A DNA stretch of 64,000 nt. Source: CAMQRS01 sp964370065. Its GTDB lineage: Bacteria > Bacillota_I > Bacilli_A > Erysipelotrichales > Erysipelotrichaceae. Both the position numbers and the translations under genes were made by a program. Position 1 is the stretch's first letter. The number at the start of each line of letters is the position of its first letter. The stretch lies in assembly GCA_964370065.1 (NCBI GenBank), contig CAYJGK010000004.1:15323-79322 (forward strand), given 5' to 3'. Shown here one piece after another: positions 32,815-41,519 of this stretch. Under the pieces are notes generated by a model. It did not search any database and had not been told where the DNA came from. It saw only the letters and a list, made by a program, of their open reading frames with translations.

Positions 32815-33735
32815 TTATTTTAGTGCTCCTAACATTTCTTCTAAAGTTTTTATATCTTGTACACTGTATACTTTTACATCGCGACTCACTTTACGAACAA
32901 ACCCTTTTAAGGCTGATCCTGGCCCAATTTCAATGAATGTATCCACACCTTGTGCAATCATATATTCAATACTTTGCATAAAATATACACTGCTCTTTAT
33001 TTGCTTTGTTAGTAAATCAATAATCGGTGTATCCTGCACTTCCGTTCCTGTTGTATTATATATAACTGGAATGTTGGGTTGTTTTAAATCATATGTTTTT
33101 AATACTTCATTTAATTGTTGTGATGCTTCTTCTAATAATGAAGAATGGAATGCACCACTTACCGCTAAAGGAATGACACGGCGTGCTCCTTGTTCAACTA
33201 GCAAACGACTAGCTTCTTCAATCGCTTTTACTTCTCCGCTAATCACTATTTGTTGTGGGCAGTTGTAATTTGCAATTTCACAAACACCAAGATGACTCAC
33301 TTGCACACACACCTCTTTAATTAACACTTCCTCTGCTCCTAATACAGCTGCCATAGTTGTTGTCCCAGCTGGCAAAGCATTTGCCATAATCATTCCTCTT
33401 TTGCGAACGATATTAGCTGCATCACTGATGCTCATTGCTTGTGCATAACATAATGCGCTATATTCACCTAGACTTAATCCAGCTACATAATCAGCGTGAA
33501 TACCTTGTGCCTTTACCACTTCTGCGATGGCTAGTGATGTTGTTAAAATACTGGCTTGTGCATAGGCAGTATCTTGCAATTGTTCAATAGGTCCTTCAAA
33601 ACATAGTGTTTCTAAATCAAAACCAACTTCTACTGCATCATATACAGCTTTTGCTTCTGCATATTGTTGTGCTAATTCTTTACCCATTCCTACATACTGG
33701 CTTCCTTGTCCAGCAAATAATAATCCTATTTTCAT
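32815..33735 (-). CDS. fabD: Malonyl-CoA-[ACP] transacylase
   Basis: Loads malonyl groups onto ACP. 306 residues with FAGQGSQYVGMG at the N-terminus and the nucleophile Ser88 in GLSLGEYSAL; GAFHSSLL near residue 195 holds the catalytic His. Co-transcribed, one base after the preceding gene. Confidence 0.96.
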   Translation of the reverse strand: MKIGLLFAGQGSQYVGMGKELAQQYAEAKAVYDAVEVGFDLETLCFEGPIEQLQDTAYAQASILTTSLAIAEVVKAQGIHADYVAGLSLGEYSALCYAQAMSISDAANIVRKRGMIMANALPAGTTTMAAVLGAEEVLIKEVCVQVSHLGVCEIANYNCPQQIVISGEVKAIEEASRLLVEQGARRVIPLAVSGAFHSSLLEEASQQLNEVLKTYDLKQPNIPVIYNTTGTEVQDTPIIDLLTKQIKSSVYFMQSIEYMIAQGVDTFIEIGPGSALKGFVRKVSRDVKVYSVQDIKTLEEMLGALK

Positions 33736-33736
33736 A

Positions 33737-34819
33737 TTACCCCTTTAAAGCCTGGTTTGCTTCTTCTATTAATGTATTAATTAATGTTTCTACAGTTGTC
33801 ATTTCATGAATTAAGTGTGCTTTGCTTCCCACAAAAATCAACCCGTTATCAACATTTCCTAATGCAGATTGAATTAATGCTTCACTAATACAATATGGCG
33901 TATCCATTGGTGTACATGGTTTTAGACATTCCAAACATTGTTTCATACTAATATTTGGCTTTCCTGTAATACGCTGAATATAAGCATTATTTAATCCTCT
34001 TCCTGGAAATCCAGTTGGACTATGTACAATGCGAATGTCTTCTTTTGTACAGTTAATTACAGCTTGTTTAAAGGCTTCACTTGCATCACATTCTTGTGTT
34101 GCAATAAAGCGAGTTCCCATCTGTACACCACTTGCACCCAGTGTGATCATTTTCGCAATATCTTGTCCATTGAAGATTCCACCAGCTACAAAGACAGGAA
34201 TAGTAACGCCATGTTCTTCTTCATACGGTTTAATTTCTGCCACTACTTCTAGTAATATTTCTTCTAATGTTACACATGTACCATTGATTAAATCTTCTTT
34301 TTTAAATCCTAAATGCCCTCCTGCTTCACAGCCTTCAATCACGACAAAGTCAGGTAATCGATTGTAGTGGCGCGACCACGATTTTAAAATTAATTTCATA
34401 GCTTTTGCACTCGATACAATCGGTGCTAATAATATCGATTCATCTTCCACTAATTTCGGTAAGTGCAATGGTAATCCTGCGCCACTAATAATAGCGTCGA
34501 CATGATTTGCTACCGCACATTTAACATAGGTATCATAATCTGTACTTGCTACCATTGCATTAACCGCTAATAATCCTTTACCTTCTGAAATAGCTCTTGC
34601 TTTATCAATTTCTAATTGTAATCCTTTTTCATTGATGGCTATGCTATTTTGTCTAAATCCCTCTAATTGATATCCTGGATGGGCACAACTAATAACACCC
34701 ATTGCATTGTTTTTCATCACATGACCAGCTAGCTTTCCAAGTGAAATGCCAACACCCATTCCTCCTTGGATAATAGGTACAAGTAGTTCTTTGTTTCTAA
34801 TCTTTACACTTTTTAACAT
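33737..34819 (-). CDS. FabK/nitronate monooxygenase-family flavoprotein with C-terminal Cys motif
   Basis: A second FMN flavoprotein of the FabK/2-nitropropane dioxygenase family, 360 residues, lying directly after fabK and overlapping it by seven bases. The FMN motifs VPIIQGGMGVGIS, EGCEAGGHLGF and VFVAGGIFNGQDIAKMITLGASGVQMGTRF are present. It is about 45 residues longer than FabK and carries four Cys (295, 298, 302, 310) in CLECLKPCTPMDTPYC, absent from its neighbour. This could bind a metal or Fe-S cluster. The reaction is unknown; a role linked to fatty-acid synthesis is inferred only from position. Confidence 0.85.
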   Translation of the reverse strand: MLKSVKIRNKELLVPIIQGGMGVGISLGKLAGHVMKNNAMGVISCAHPGYQLEGFRQNSIAINEKGLQLEIDKARAISEGKGLLAVNAMVASTDYDTYVKCAVANHVDAIISGAGLPLHLPKLVEDESILLAPIVSSAKAMKLILKSWSRHYNRLPDFVVIEGCEAGGHLGFKKEDLINGTCVTLEEILLEVVAEIKPYEEEHGVTIPVFVAGGIFNGQDIAKMITLGASGVQMGTRFIATQECDASEAFKQAVINCTKEDIRIVHSPTGFPGRGLNNAYIQRITGKPNISMKQCLECLKPCTPMDTPYCISEALIQSALGNVDNGLIFVGSKAHLIHEMTTVETLINTLIEEANQALKG

Positions 34820-35912
34820 GCTATTTTCCCTAATTTTTCTTCTAGTGATTGGATTTCTTTTTTTGCTTCTTTTACCATATCGTCTAAAATGGTTTGCAAC
34901 GGTTTCACTTCTTTACACATCCCAGCGATTTGTCCAGCCATTAAAGAGCCCATTTCAACATCTCCTTCAAACACTGCTTTACGTAATGCTCCTAATGTTA
35001 ATTTCTCTAATTCTTCGCGATTTTCTACTTCACTTTCTAACTGTAAATACTCTCTACTCATTTTATTTTTTAAGATACGAACTGGTGAATTCATGCTTCT
35101 CCCAGTCACTACAGTGTCGCTATCTTTTGCTTTAATTACTGCATTTTTATAGTTCTCATGAATAGGACACTCTTGTGCTAATAATACACATGTTCCTACT
35201 TGTACTCCTTGCGCACCTAAACTTAAGGCAGCATTTAATCCACGACCATCTGCAATTCCCCCTGCTGCAATAACGGGAATGTTCACTGCATTTACAACTT
35301 GTGGAACTAAGGCCATGGTTGATGTTTCTCCAACATGTCCACCTGCTTCTCCCCCTTCAGCAATCACCATGTCTGCACCAGAACGCTCCATGCGTCTTGC
35401 TAAAGCTACACTTGGTACAACCGGAATTACTTTTGCTCCACTTTCTTTCAACATTTCCATATAAATTCCAGGGTTTCCTGCTCCTGTTGTCACAACTGCT
35501 ACTTTTTCTTCAGCAATCATTTCCATGATTTCCTTAGTATAGGGGTTCATCATCATTACATTTACCCCAAATGGCTTATCTGTTAATAACTTACATGCAT
35601 GAATGGCATTTCTAGCTTCTTCTACATTCATCGCACCTGTTCCAATGATTCCTAAACCACCGCAATTTGATACACACGCTGCAAATTCTGCTGTAGCTAT
35701 ATTTGCCATTGCCCCTTGAATAATCGGGTATTNNNNNNNNNNNNNNNNNNNNNNNNNNNNNNNNNNNNNNNNNNNNNNNNNNNNNNNNNNNNNNNNNNNN
35801 NNNNNNNNNNNNNNNNNNNNNNNNNNNNNNNNGCTGCAAATTCTGCTGTAGCTATATTTGCCATTGCCCCTTGAATAATCGGGTATTTTATATTTAATAA
35901 TTCGTTAATCAT
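34813..35912 (-). CDS. fabK: Enoyl-[ACP] reductase II (spans artificial gap)
   Basis: FMN-dependent enoyl-ACP reductase, completing each FAS II cycle. The start MINELLNIKYPIIQGAMANIATAEFA lies right of the N run and the remainder left of it. After removing 100 N and one 55-bp copy, the gene is 945 bp, an exact 314-residue frame with stop, normal for FabK. Motifs are IAEGGEAGGHVGE and VIAAGGIADGRGLNAALSLGAQGVQVGT. It overlaps the following paralogue by seven bases. Confidence 0.93.
35678..35732. repeat. 55-bp repeat flanking gap 2, left copy
   Basis: Identical to 35833-35887 and ends exactly at the N run. Confidence 0.95.
35733..35832. other. 100-N scaffold gap inside fabK, probably spurious
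   Basis: Exactly 100 N between two identical 55-bp copies. Deleting the N and one copy restores the fabK frame. Confidence 0.92.
35833..35887. repeat. 55-bp repeat flanking gap 2, right copy
   Basis: Identical to 35678-35732; it encodes fabK residues 9 to 26. Confidence 0.95.
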
Positions 35913-35921
35913 ACGTTCTCC

Positions 35922-36890
35922 TTACCACTCGATATATGATGCTGCATACGTAAATCCAGCACCAAATCCTACAAGTACAATTTTCATTCCTCTTTTTAAT
36001 TTTCCCTCTTGCTGCGCTTGTGCTAATCCTATTACTACACTAGCTGCAGAGGTATTACCAAATTCGTGTAAATTAGTAAAGAATAAGTCTTCACTAACTT
36101 TCATTTTTTTACTCACATATTGAATAATTCTTAAATTTGCTTGATGAGGAATGATTAAATCAATATCCTCAATTGTTTGATTTGCTTTTTCTAATACTGC
36201 ATAGACAGCTTCAGGAATTGCTTTGATTGCAAAACGAAATACTTCACTACCTTCCATTGTTAAATATTGATGGCTTGTTGCTATATTCTGTAATGGAGCA
36301 TGTAAGGCATTCCCTTTAGCTTGTAAGATACCTTGCACATCTCCATATCCATTTGCATAAAACGCTAGAGGTTTGACGCTTGCATCATTTTGAATAATAA
36401 TAGCTCCTGCTCCATCTCCAAATAATACACAAGTGTTACGATCTGTATAATCTATGATTTTACTCAGCGTTTCTGCACCAATCACTAATGCTTTATTAAA
36501 TTGGGGCATCATACTACTCGCTACTTGCAAAGCATATAGAAACCCACTACATGCTGCATTCACATCAAATGCCATAACCACTTTATCATTTAGTCCTAAT
36601 TTCTCTTGAATCAAACACGCTGTAGACGGCGTTACATGATCTGGAGTCATAGTTGCCACGATAATTAAATCAATATCTTGTACTGAAATATTTGCCTTTT
36701 CAATAGCTTCACAAGCTGCACGATATCCTAAATCGCTTGTGTTTTCTTCGCTACTCACATAGCGTGTTTGGATACCAGTACGCGTCCTAATCCATTCATC
36801 ACTTGTATCCACTACTTTTGATAATGCATCATTATCAATACAATGTGCGGCTTTTGCTAATCCACTTCCTAGTATTTTAATTTGATTCAT
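35922..36890 (-). CDS. fabH: 3-oxoacyl-[ACP] synthase III
   Basis: Starter condensing enzyme joining acetyl-CoA and malonyl-ACP. 322 residues with the catalytic Cys114 in NAACSGFLYA, His in LIIPHQANLRII and Asn in FGNTSAAS. The start codon overlaps the accA stop by one base (TAATG). Part of the continuous acc-fab operon. Confidence 0.96.
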   Translation of the reverse strand: MNQIKILGSGLAKAAHCIDNDALSKVVDTSDEWIRTRTGIQTRYVSSEENTSDLGYRAACEAIEKANISVQDIDLIIVATMTPDHVTPSTACLIQEKLGLNDKVVMAFDVNAACSGFLYALQVASSMMPQFNKALVIGAETLSKIIDYTDRNTCVLFGDGAGAIIIQNDASVKPLAFYANGYGDVQGILQAKGNALHAPLQNIATSHQYLTMEGSEVFRFAIKAIPEAVYAVLEKANQTIEDIDLIIPHQANLRIIQYVSKKMKVSEDLFFTNLHEFGNTSAASVVIGLAQAQQEGKLKRGMKIVLVGFGAGFTYAASYIEW

Positions 36891-37813
36891 TAGTATGTAC
36901 CAATGTTTCTAAACTTACTTTGTCGATCCTGCAATAAGTTCTTTTCTTTCTTTTTCTTTAATTCTGGTAATGTTTGCGCAATGTAAGCACGAATTTGATC
37001 ACTCACAACTTCAATACAATTTTGCGCTCCTCCTGTTGGCTCTTTCACAATATAATCAACAATTTTTTTATCTTTTAAATCTTGTGCTGTTAATTTCATA
37101 GCATTAGCTGCCTCTTTTACTCTTGTGTCATCTTTCCATAAAATGCTTGCGAATCCTTCTGGTGATAAAATAGAATAAATTGAGTTTTCTAACATGACGA
37201 TACGATCGGCTACACTTAATGCAAGTGCTCCACCACTTCCCCCTTCAGAAACAACAATACAAATTACGGGTGTTTTTAAGGTAGAGAAGGTATATAAGCA
37301 CTGTGCAATTGCCTCTGCTTGTCCACGTTCCTCTGCTCCCTTACCTGGGTAAGCTCCTGCGGTATCGACGAATGTGATAATTGGACGTTTGAACTTTTCT
37401 GCTTGTTTTGCTAAACGAAGAACTTTACGATACCCTTCTGGGTTTGTCATTCCAAAATTTTTATCTAAATTTTCTTGTAGATTTTTCCCTTTTGACTGCG
37501 CTAACACGGTCACTGGTATCCCTTCAAAAGTCGCAATTCCACCAATTAATGCGGCATCATCTCCAAATAGGCGATCGCCGTGCAATTCATAAAATCCATC
37601 AAATAATAAAGCGATATAATCTTGTGCTTTGGGGCGTTCCTGATGTCTAGCTAAATAAACACGGTCCCAAGCATCTAAGTTTTGATATATTTCTTTCTGT
37701 AAACGATCAATTTCTTTTGTTAGATCAATATAATATTGACTATTTTTATCACTTATTGACTTTCTTTCTTCTTCTAATGTTTTAATTAGGATTTCACACT
37801 CTTTAATATTCAT
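36890..37813 (-). CDS. accA: Acetyl-CoA carboxylase carboxyltransferase subunit alpha
   Basis: Alpha half of the carboxyltransferase that makes malonyl-CoA. 307 residues with RPKAQDYIALLFDGFYELHGDR, PEGYRKVLRLAKQAEKF, FVDTAGAYPGKGAEERGQ and VVSEGGSGGALAL. Its start overlaps the accD stop. The operon order accB-accC-accD-accA is common in Firmicutes. Confidence 0.97.
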   Translation of the reverse strand: MNIKECEILIKTLEEERKSISDKNSQYYIDLTKEIDRLQKEIYQNLDAWDRVYLARHQERPKAQDYIALLFDGFYELHGDRLFGDDAALIGGIATFEGIPVTVLAQSKGKNLQENLDKNFGMTNPEGYRKVLRLAKQAEKFKRPIITFVDTAGAYPGKGAEERGQAEAIAQCLYTFSTLKTPVICIVVSEGGSGGALALSVADRIVMLENSIYSILSPEGFASILWKDDTRVKEAANAMKLTAQDLKDKKIVDYIVKEPTGGAQNCIEVVSDQIRAYIAQTLPELKKKKEKNLLQDRQSKFRNIGTY

Positions 37814-38685
37814 TAATGTTTACCTCCATGATATGCCAAAAGATCCCCTAAGACTTGTTTCATTTCAAAACGGTTTACGATCATATCCACAAACCCTTTT
37901 TCTAACACGAATTCAGCGCGTTGAAATTCATCAGGTAACACTTCATTGATTGTTTTTTCAATAACTCTTTTCCCTGCAAAAGCAATTAATGCATGTGGTT
38001 CAGCAATAATAATGTCTCCTAGCATTGCAAAACTTGCACTCACTCCACCTGTTGTAGGATGGGTTAATACACTAATGTATAAGCCACCATCATCACTAAA
38101 GTTTTTTAGAGCAGCACTTGTTTTCGCCATTTGCATCAGCGATACAATTCCCTCTTGCATACGAGCTCCCCCGCTAGTACAACTTATAATTAATGGGTAA
38201 TTCTTTTTATGCGCTAATTCTACAGCACGAGTAATTTTTTCTCCTACTACAGCTCCCATACTTCCCATCATAAAATTGGAATCCATTACTGCTAACACAC
38301 ACCTTTGGTTATTGATTTTCCCAACTCCGTATACGACAGCCTCATTTAATCCTGTACTTTGTTTATATCGTTCTAATTTTTCATCGTAACCGATAAATTT
38401 ATCTGTATTGGTTGTTGTCATTAACGCATCCACTTCTTTAAAAGTTGAATCGTCTACCCATTGGCGTATTCTTTCTCTCGCACTAATTTTATTCGGATGT
38501 TTACATGTAGGACACACATATTTATTTTCTCTCATATCTAAATAAGAAATACTTCTCTTACAGTTTTCACATGTTGTGAATACATTATCTGGTATTTCCT
38601 TTTTATTTTGATGATGAATAATTTGATTTCTAGTCTTTTTAAATACATGTAAACGTTCTTGACGTTTCTTAAATAAATTCTCCAT
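37813..38685 (-). CDS. accD: Acetyl-CoA carboxylase carboxyltransferase subunit beta
   Basis: Beta half of the carboxyltransferase. 290 residues, with an N-terminal zinc ribbon formed by Cys39, Cys42, Cys58 and Cys61 (CENC and CPTC) and the crotonase-like core ISCTSGGARMQEG and HPTTGGVSASFAMLGD. It overlaps accC by 17 bases. Confidence 0.97.
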   Translation of the reverse strand: MENLFKKRQERLHVFKKTRNQIIHHQNKKEIPDNVFTTCENCKRSISYLDMRENKYVCPTCKHPNKISARERIRQWVDDSTFKEVDALMTTTNTDKFIGYDEKLERYKQSTGLNEAVVYGVGKINNQRCVLAVMDSNFMMGSMGAVVGEKITRAVELAHKKNYPLIISCTSGGARMQEGIVSLMQMAKTSAALKNFSDDGGLYISVLTHPTTGGVSASFAMLGDIIIAEPHALIAFAGKRVIEKTINEVLPDEFQRAEFVLEKGFVDMIVNRFEMKQVLGDLLAYHGGKH

Positions 38686-40036
38686 TTTCTTTTAGCTCCT
38701 CAATAAATGTTGCTGCAAAACCTGTCGTATATTTACCTTCAATAAACTTCTTGTGATGTAAAGCAACGTAATGAAATTCAACATTTGTTGAAACTCCATC
38801 AATAATTAATTCTTCTAGCGCAATACGCATTCTCTTAATACATTCTAAACGTGTGCTTCCATAACTAATTAATTTTAAAATCATTGAATCATAGTATGGT
38901 GGAATTTCATACGTATTATACACAGCTGTTTCAATACGTATTCCTCTCCCTGCTGGCAAACACAAGAAATTGATTTTTCCTGGAGAAGGTGCAAAATCCA
39001 TCTTTGGGTTTTCCGCATTAATACGACATTCAATCGCATACCCTTCACATTTAATTTCTTCTTGTTTTAAACTTAATTTTTGTTTGTCCGCTATTTTAAT
39101 TTGATGTTTCACAATATCCACACCAGTGATCATTTCTGTAATAGGATGTTCTACTTGAATTCTAGTATTCATTTCCATAAAGTAATAATTATTGTATTTA
39201 TCTAATAAAAATTCGATCGTTCCCACTGAATTATACCCCACATATTGACACGCCTTCACTGCATCTTGACACATTGCATCACGAATATCTTGTGGTAATA
39301 CAAAGCATGGTGCTTCTTCAATTACTTTTTGATTTCTTCTTTGGAAGGAACAATCGCGTTCATATAAATGAATAGTGTTTCCAAAATGATCTCCAATAAT
39401 TTGGACTTCTATATGTTTGGGTTCTTCAATTAACTTTTCCATGTATACTTCATCATCATTAAAACAAGCCATTGCTTCACTTTTTGCATTGTAGTAGTTG
39501 TCTTCAAATTCTGCTTCCTTGCGTACAATACGCATTCCACGTCCTCCTCCACCATTACTCGCTTTAATCATAACAGGGTATCCTAGCTCTTCAGCTTTTA
39601 CTTTACCTTCTTCAACAGAAGTAATGATTTCTTTTGAACCTGGAATAATAGGAACTCCTGCTTCCATCATCATCTGACGAGCCATTGACTTATTCCCTAC
39701 TTTTTCGATTATATCTGCATCTGGTCCGATAAAGATTAATCCACACTGTGCTACTAAACGAGCAAATTTGGGGTTTTCACTTAAGAACCCGAATCCTGGA
39801 TGAATGGCATCACACCCTGTTGAACAAGCTGCTTGAATAATATTATTCATATTTAAATAACTATCTTGTGAACGGGGTCCACCTATGCAAACTGCTTCAT
39901 GCGCTAATTGTACATGTAGTGCATTTTTATCTGCTGTTGAGTAAATTGCCACACACTCAATACCCATTTCTTTACATGTACGTATAATACGAACCGCAAT
40001 TTCTCCGCGGTTCGCAATTAAAATCTTTTTAATCAT
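38669..40036 (-). CDS. accC: Acetyl-CoA carboxylase biotin carboxylase subunit
   Basis: ATP-grasp enzyme that carboxylates the biotin on AccB. 455 residues beginning MIKKILIANRGEIAVRIIRTCKEMG. KASNGGGGRGMRIV is the glycine-rich ATP loop, ERDCSFQRRNQKVIEE and EMNTRIQVEHPITE are the catalytic blocks. A TTG start at 40048 is in frame but would lie inside accB; the ATG one base after the accB stop is chosen. Confidence 0.97.
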   Translation of the reverse strand: MIKKILIANRGEIAVRIIRTCKEMGIECVAIYSTADKNALHVQLAHEAVCIGGPRSQDSYLNMNNIIQAACSTGCDAIHPGFGFLSENPKFARLVAQCGLIFIGPDADIIEKVGNKSMARQMMMEAGVPIIPGSKEIITSVEEGKVKAEELGYPVMIKASNGGGGRGMRIVRKEAEFEDNYYNAKSEAMACFNDDEVYMEKLIEEPKHIEVQIIGDHFGNTIHLYERDCSFQRRNQKVIEEAPCFVLPQDIRDAMCQDAVKACQYVGYNSVGTIEFLLDKYNNYYFMEMNTRIQVEHPITEMITGVDIVKHQIKIADKQKLSLKQEEIKCEGYAIECRINAENPKMDFAPSPGKINFLCLPAGRGIRIETAVYNTYEIPPYYDSMILKLISYGSTRLECIKRMRIALEELIIDGVSTNVEFHYVALHHKKFIEGKYTTGFAATFIEELKENGEFI

Positions 40037-40037
40037 A

Positions 40038-40475
40038 CTAGTCACCAATCGCGATTAATGGTTGTTCAAATTGAACCATATCATTATTATTCGCTTTGAT
40101 TTCTACCACTACTCCATCGCGATGTGCACGAATTTCATTCATTACTTTCATCGCTTCAATAATACACACAACATCCCCTTTTTTTACATTACTTCCCACT
40201 TCCACAAAGTTAGCAGAATCTGCACTTGGCGCACTGTAGAATGTTCCAACTAAAGGCGAAGTCACATAATCCTTCACTTCTTCTACAGCTTCTTGCACAG
40301 GAACAGGTGCTACTATTGGTGCTGGTGCACTTGCTTGTGGCATAACCCCTTGTACCACAGCTTGTTCTTGCGCTTTTTTTAATTTAATTTTTATATCATC
40401 AATTTCAAGATCCATTGAAGCAATGGTGCTCTCCTCGAAAATTGAAATAATTGTTTTGATTTTATTTGTATCCAT
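40038..40475 (-). CDS. accB: Biotin carboxyl carrier protein of acetyl-CoA carboxylase
   Basis: Carries biotin between AccC and AccDA. 145 residues: an N-terminal helix, an Ala/Pro/Val-rich linker (about 48-66) and the biotinyl domain with the acceptor Lys110 in IIEAMKVMNEI. This lysine is the target of BirA encoded in the window. The gene follows a partial terminator after acpP. Confidence 0.96.
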   Translation of the reverse strand: MDTNKIKTIISIFEESTIASMDLEIDDIKIKLKKAQEQAVVQGVMPQASAPAPIVAPVPVQEAVEEVKDYVTSPLVGTFYSAPSADSANFVEVGSNVKKGDVVCIIEAMKVMNEIRAHRDGVVVEIKANNNDMVQFEQPLIAIGD

Positions 40476-40496
40476 ACTCTATGTTTCTCCTTTATT

Positions 40497-40523
40497 TGAA
40501 AAAGAGCTAAGTACCCTTAGCTC
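40497..40523 (-). terminator. Internal terminator between acpP and accB
   Basis: An 8-bp perfect stem GAGCTAAG/CTTAGCTC (40504-40511, 40516-40523) with a four-base loop is followed by TTTTTC on the minus strand. It probably lowers expression of the acc-fab genes relative to the abundant acyl carrier protein. Confidence 0.75.
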
Positions 40524-40535
40524 CTAGCGTTTAAA

Positions 40536-40760
40536 TTATTGTTTTTTCTCAATGATGTCTAAGATATCTTGAACTGTTACTAAATTAGCTAATTCATCAT
40601 CTTCGATACGTACATCGAACTCAGTTTCTAATTCTAGAGCTAATTCAACTGCTGCTAAAGAATCAATTCCTAAGTCTTCATTTAATTTCGCTTCTGGCTT
40701 AACTAAGCTTTCATCAACGTTAATTGCATCTACCAATACTTTTGTAATTTGTGTCATCAT
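40536..40760 (-). CDS. acpP: Acyl carrier protein
   Basis: Small acidic carrier of fatty-acyl chains, 74 residues, with the phosphopantetheine serine Ser34 in LGIDSLAAVEL. The frame runs upstream to 40835, across the promoter and operators, so that start is rejected. AGGAGG lies nine bases before the ATG at 40760; the next codon is also ATG. It is the first gene of the FAS II cluster. Confidence 0.95.
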   Translation of the reverse strand: MMTQITKVLVDAINVDESLVKPEAKLNEDLGIDSLAAVELALELETEFDVRIEDDELANLVTVQDILDIIEKKQ

Positions 40761-40787
40761 AATCTGATTCCTCCTATAATTTGATAC

Positions 40788-40804
40788 ACTTTGAAAATCA
40801 AAGT
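40788..40804. promoter_or_regulatory. FabT operator 1 at acpP
   Basis: ACTTTGA-AAA-TCAAAGT is a perfect 7-bp inverted repeat matching the FabT box pattern. It lies just downstream of the acpP -10. Confidence 0.8.
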
Positions 40805-40812
40805 TCTTGTAC

Positions 40813-40841
40813 ATTATACACTCTTTGAAATTCAAAGTAAA
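40813..40841 (-). promoter_or_regulatory. acpP (FAS II operon) promoter
   Basis: Minus-strand -35 TTTACT (40836-40841), 17-bp spacer, -10 TATAAT (40813-40818). Flanked and overlapped by two FabT-type boxes. Confidence 0.85.
40823..40837. promoter_or_regulatory. FabT operator 2 at acpP
   Basis: CTTTGAA-A-TTCAAAG is a perfect inverted repeat placed in the spacer between -35 and -10, so binding should block the promoter. Confidence 0.82.
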
Positions 40842-40867
40842 TACTTTAGAAGGCTTTTTAATCTTGT

Positions 40868-41410
40868 TTAATGATGGAAGCGGTTTACTGCTTGCAGTCG
40901 CTTTGCGATATATACAGCAAGTATACAGGCGATACTATCTTGAACAATGAATACATATACTAAATATTGCAACACCCAATTGTAATCGAATGATAAATGA
41001 TATACGTTTGCTTGAATAAATAAGAAATAGCCAATACCGATTATATAAATAGCCAATAAACCAAGTAAACTTAACATAATTTGATGTTTTGTTTGCTGTA
41101 TCCATTTAGAAGCATAGGAAAGGCTAATCCCTACTATAAAAAAGGCGATTAAATAACCAAAACTAGGTTGTAGGACATATGCTATCCCTCCTCCACTAGC
41201 AAATACAGGCAACCCCGCTAATCCTGTCAACAAATATAGACCTACACTAAACGCTACTTGTCTAGTGGGTAAACTAAAAGCAATTACCATTACCATTAAT
41301 GTTTGTAGAGTTACAGGTACAATAGTGATCGGCAGTTTAATAAAAGCACTGATTGCTAATAATGTAGCAAACAAAGCTGCCTTGGTCATTTCTTGAATTG
41401 TTATTTTCAT
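40868..41410 (-). CDS. bioY: Biotin ECF transporter S component
   Basis: Integral membrane biotin-binding subunit of an ECF-type importer, 180 residues and about six helices. The motifs KLPITIVPVTLQTLMVMV near residue 25 and LTGLAGLPVFASGGGIAYVLQPSFGYLIAF near 60-90 are BioY signatures. The energising ECF module is not in the window. AAGGAGG precedes the ATG. A BirA box lies over its promoter, so uptake is repressed when biotin is sufficient, next to the biotin-dependent acetyl-CoA carboxylase genes. Confidence 0.96.
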   Translation of the reverse strand: MKITIQEMTKAALFATLLAISAFIKLPITIVPVTLQTLMVMVIAFSLPTRQVAFSVGLYLLTGLAGLPVFASGGGIAYVLQPSFGYLIAFFIVGISLSYASKWIQQTKHQIMLSLLGLLAIYIIGIGYFLFIQANVYHLSFDYNWVLQYLVYVFIVQDSIACILAVYIAKRLQAVNRFHH

Positions 41411-41434
41411 AATATCCTCCTTTCAAACAGTGTG

Positions 41435-41463
41435 AATATAACACGTTTACTCTATGTTGTAAA
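41435..41463 (-). promoter_or_regulatory. bioY promoter
   Basis: Minus-strand -35 TTTACA (41458-41463), 17-bp spacer, -10 TATATT (41435-41440). The -35 lies inside one half of the BirA box. Confidence 0.75.
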
Positions 41464-41489
41464 CTACAATGTTGTTTTTAGGTTTACAA
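41457..41489. promoter_or_regulatory. BirA operator of bioY
   Basis: TTGTAAACT (41457-41465) and GGTTTACAA (41481-41489) are separated by 15 bp, one mismatch from the classical TTGTAAACC-N15/16-GGTTTACAA box. It covers the bioY -35. Confidence 0.88.
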
Positions 41490-41500
41490 TATACATAAAC

Positions 41501-41519
41501 AAAAAAAGTGCTTTGCACT
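41501..41519 (-). terminator. Terminator of fabT
   Basis: Short hairpin AGTGC/GCACT (41507-41511, 41515-41519) with a three-base loop and seven T on the minus strand, overlapping the fabT stop. Confidence 0.75.

Noticed and set aside
35612..35912. Chimeric ORFs running through the N gap
   Set aside because: They exist only because N codons contain no stop; the real gene is fabK once the gap is collapsed.
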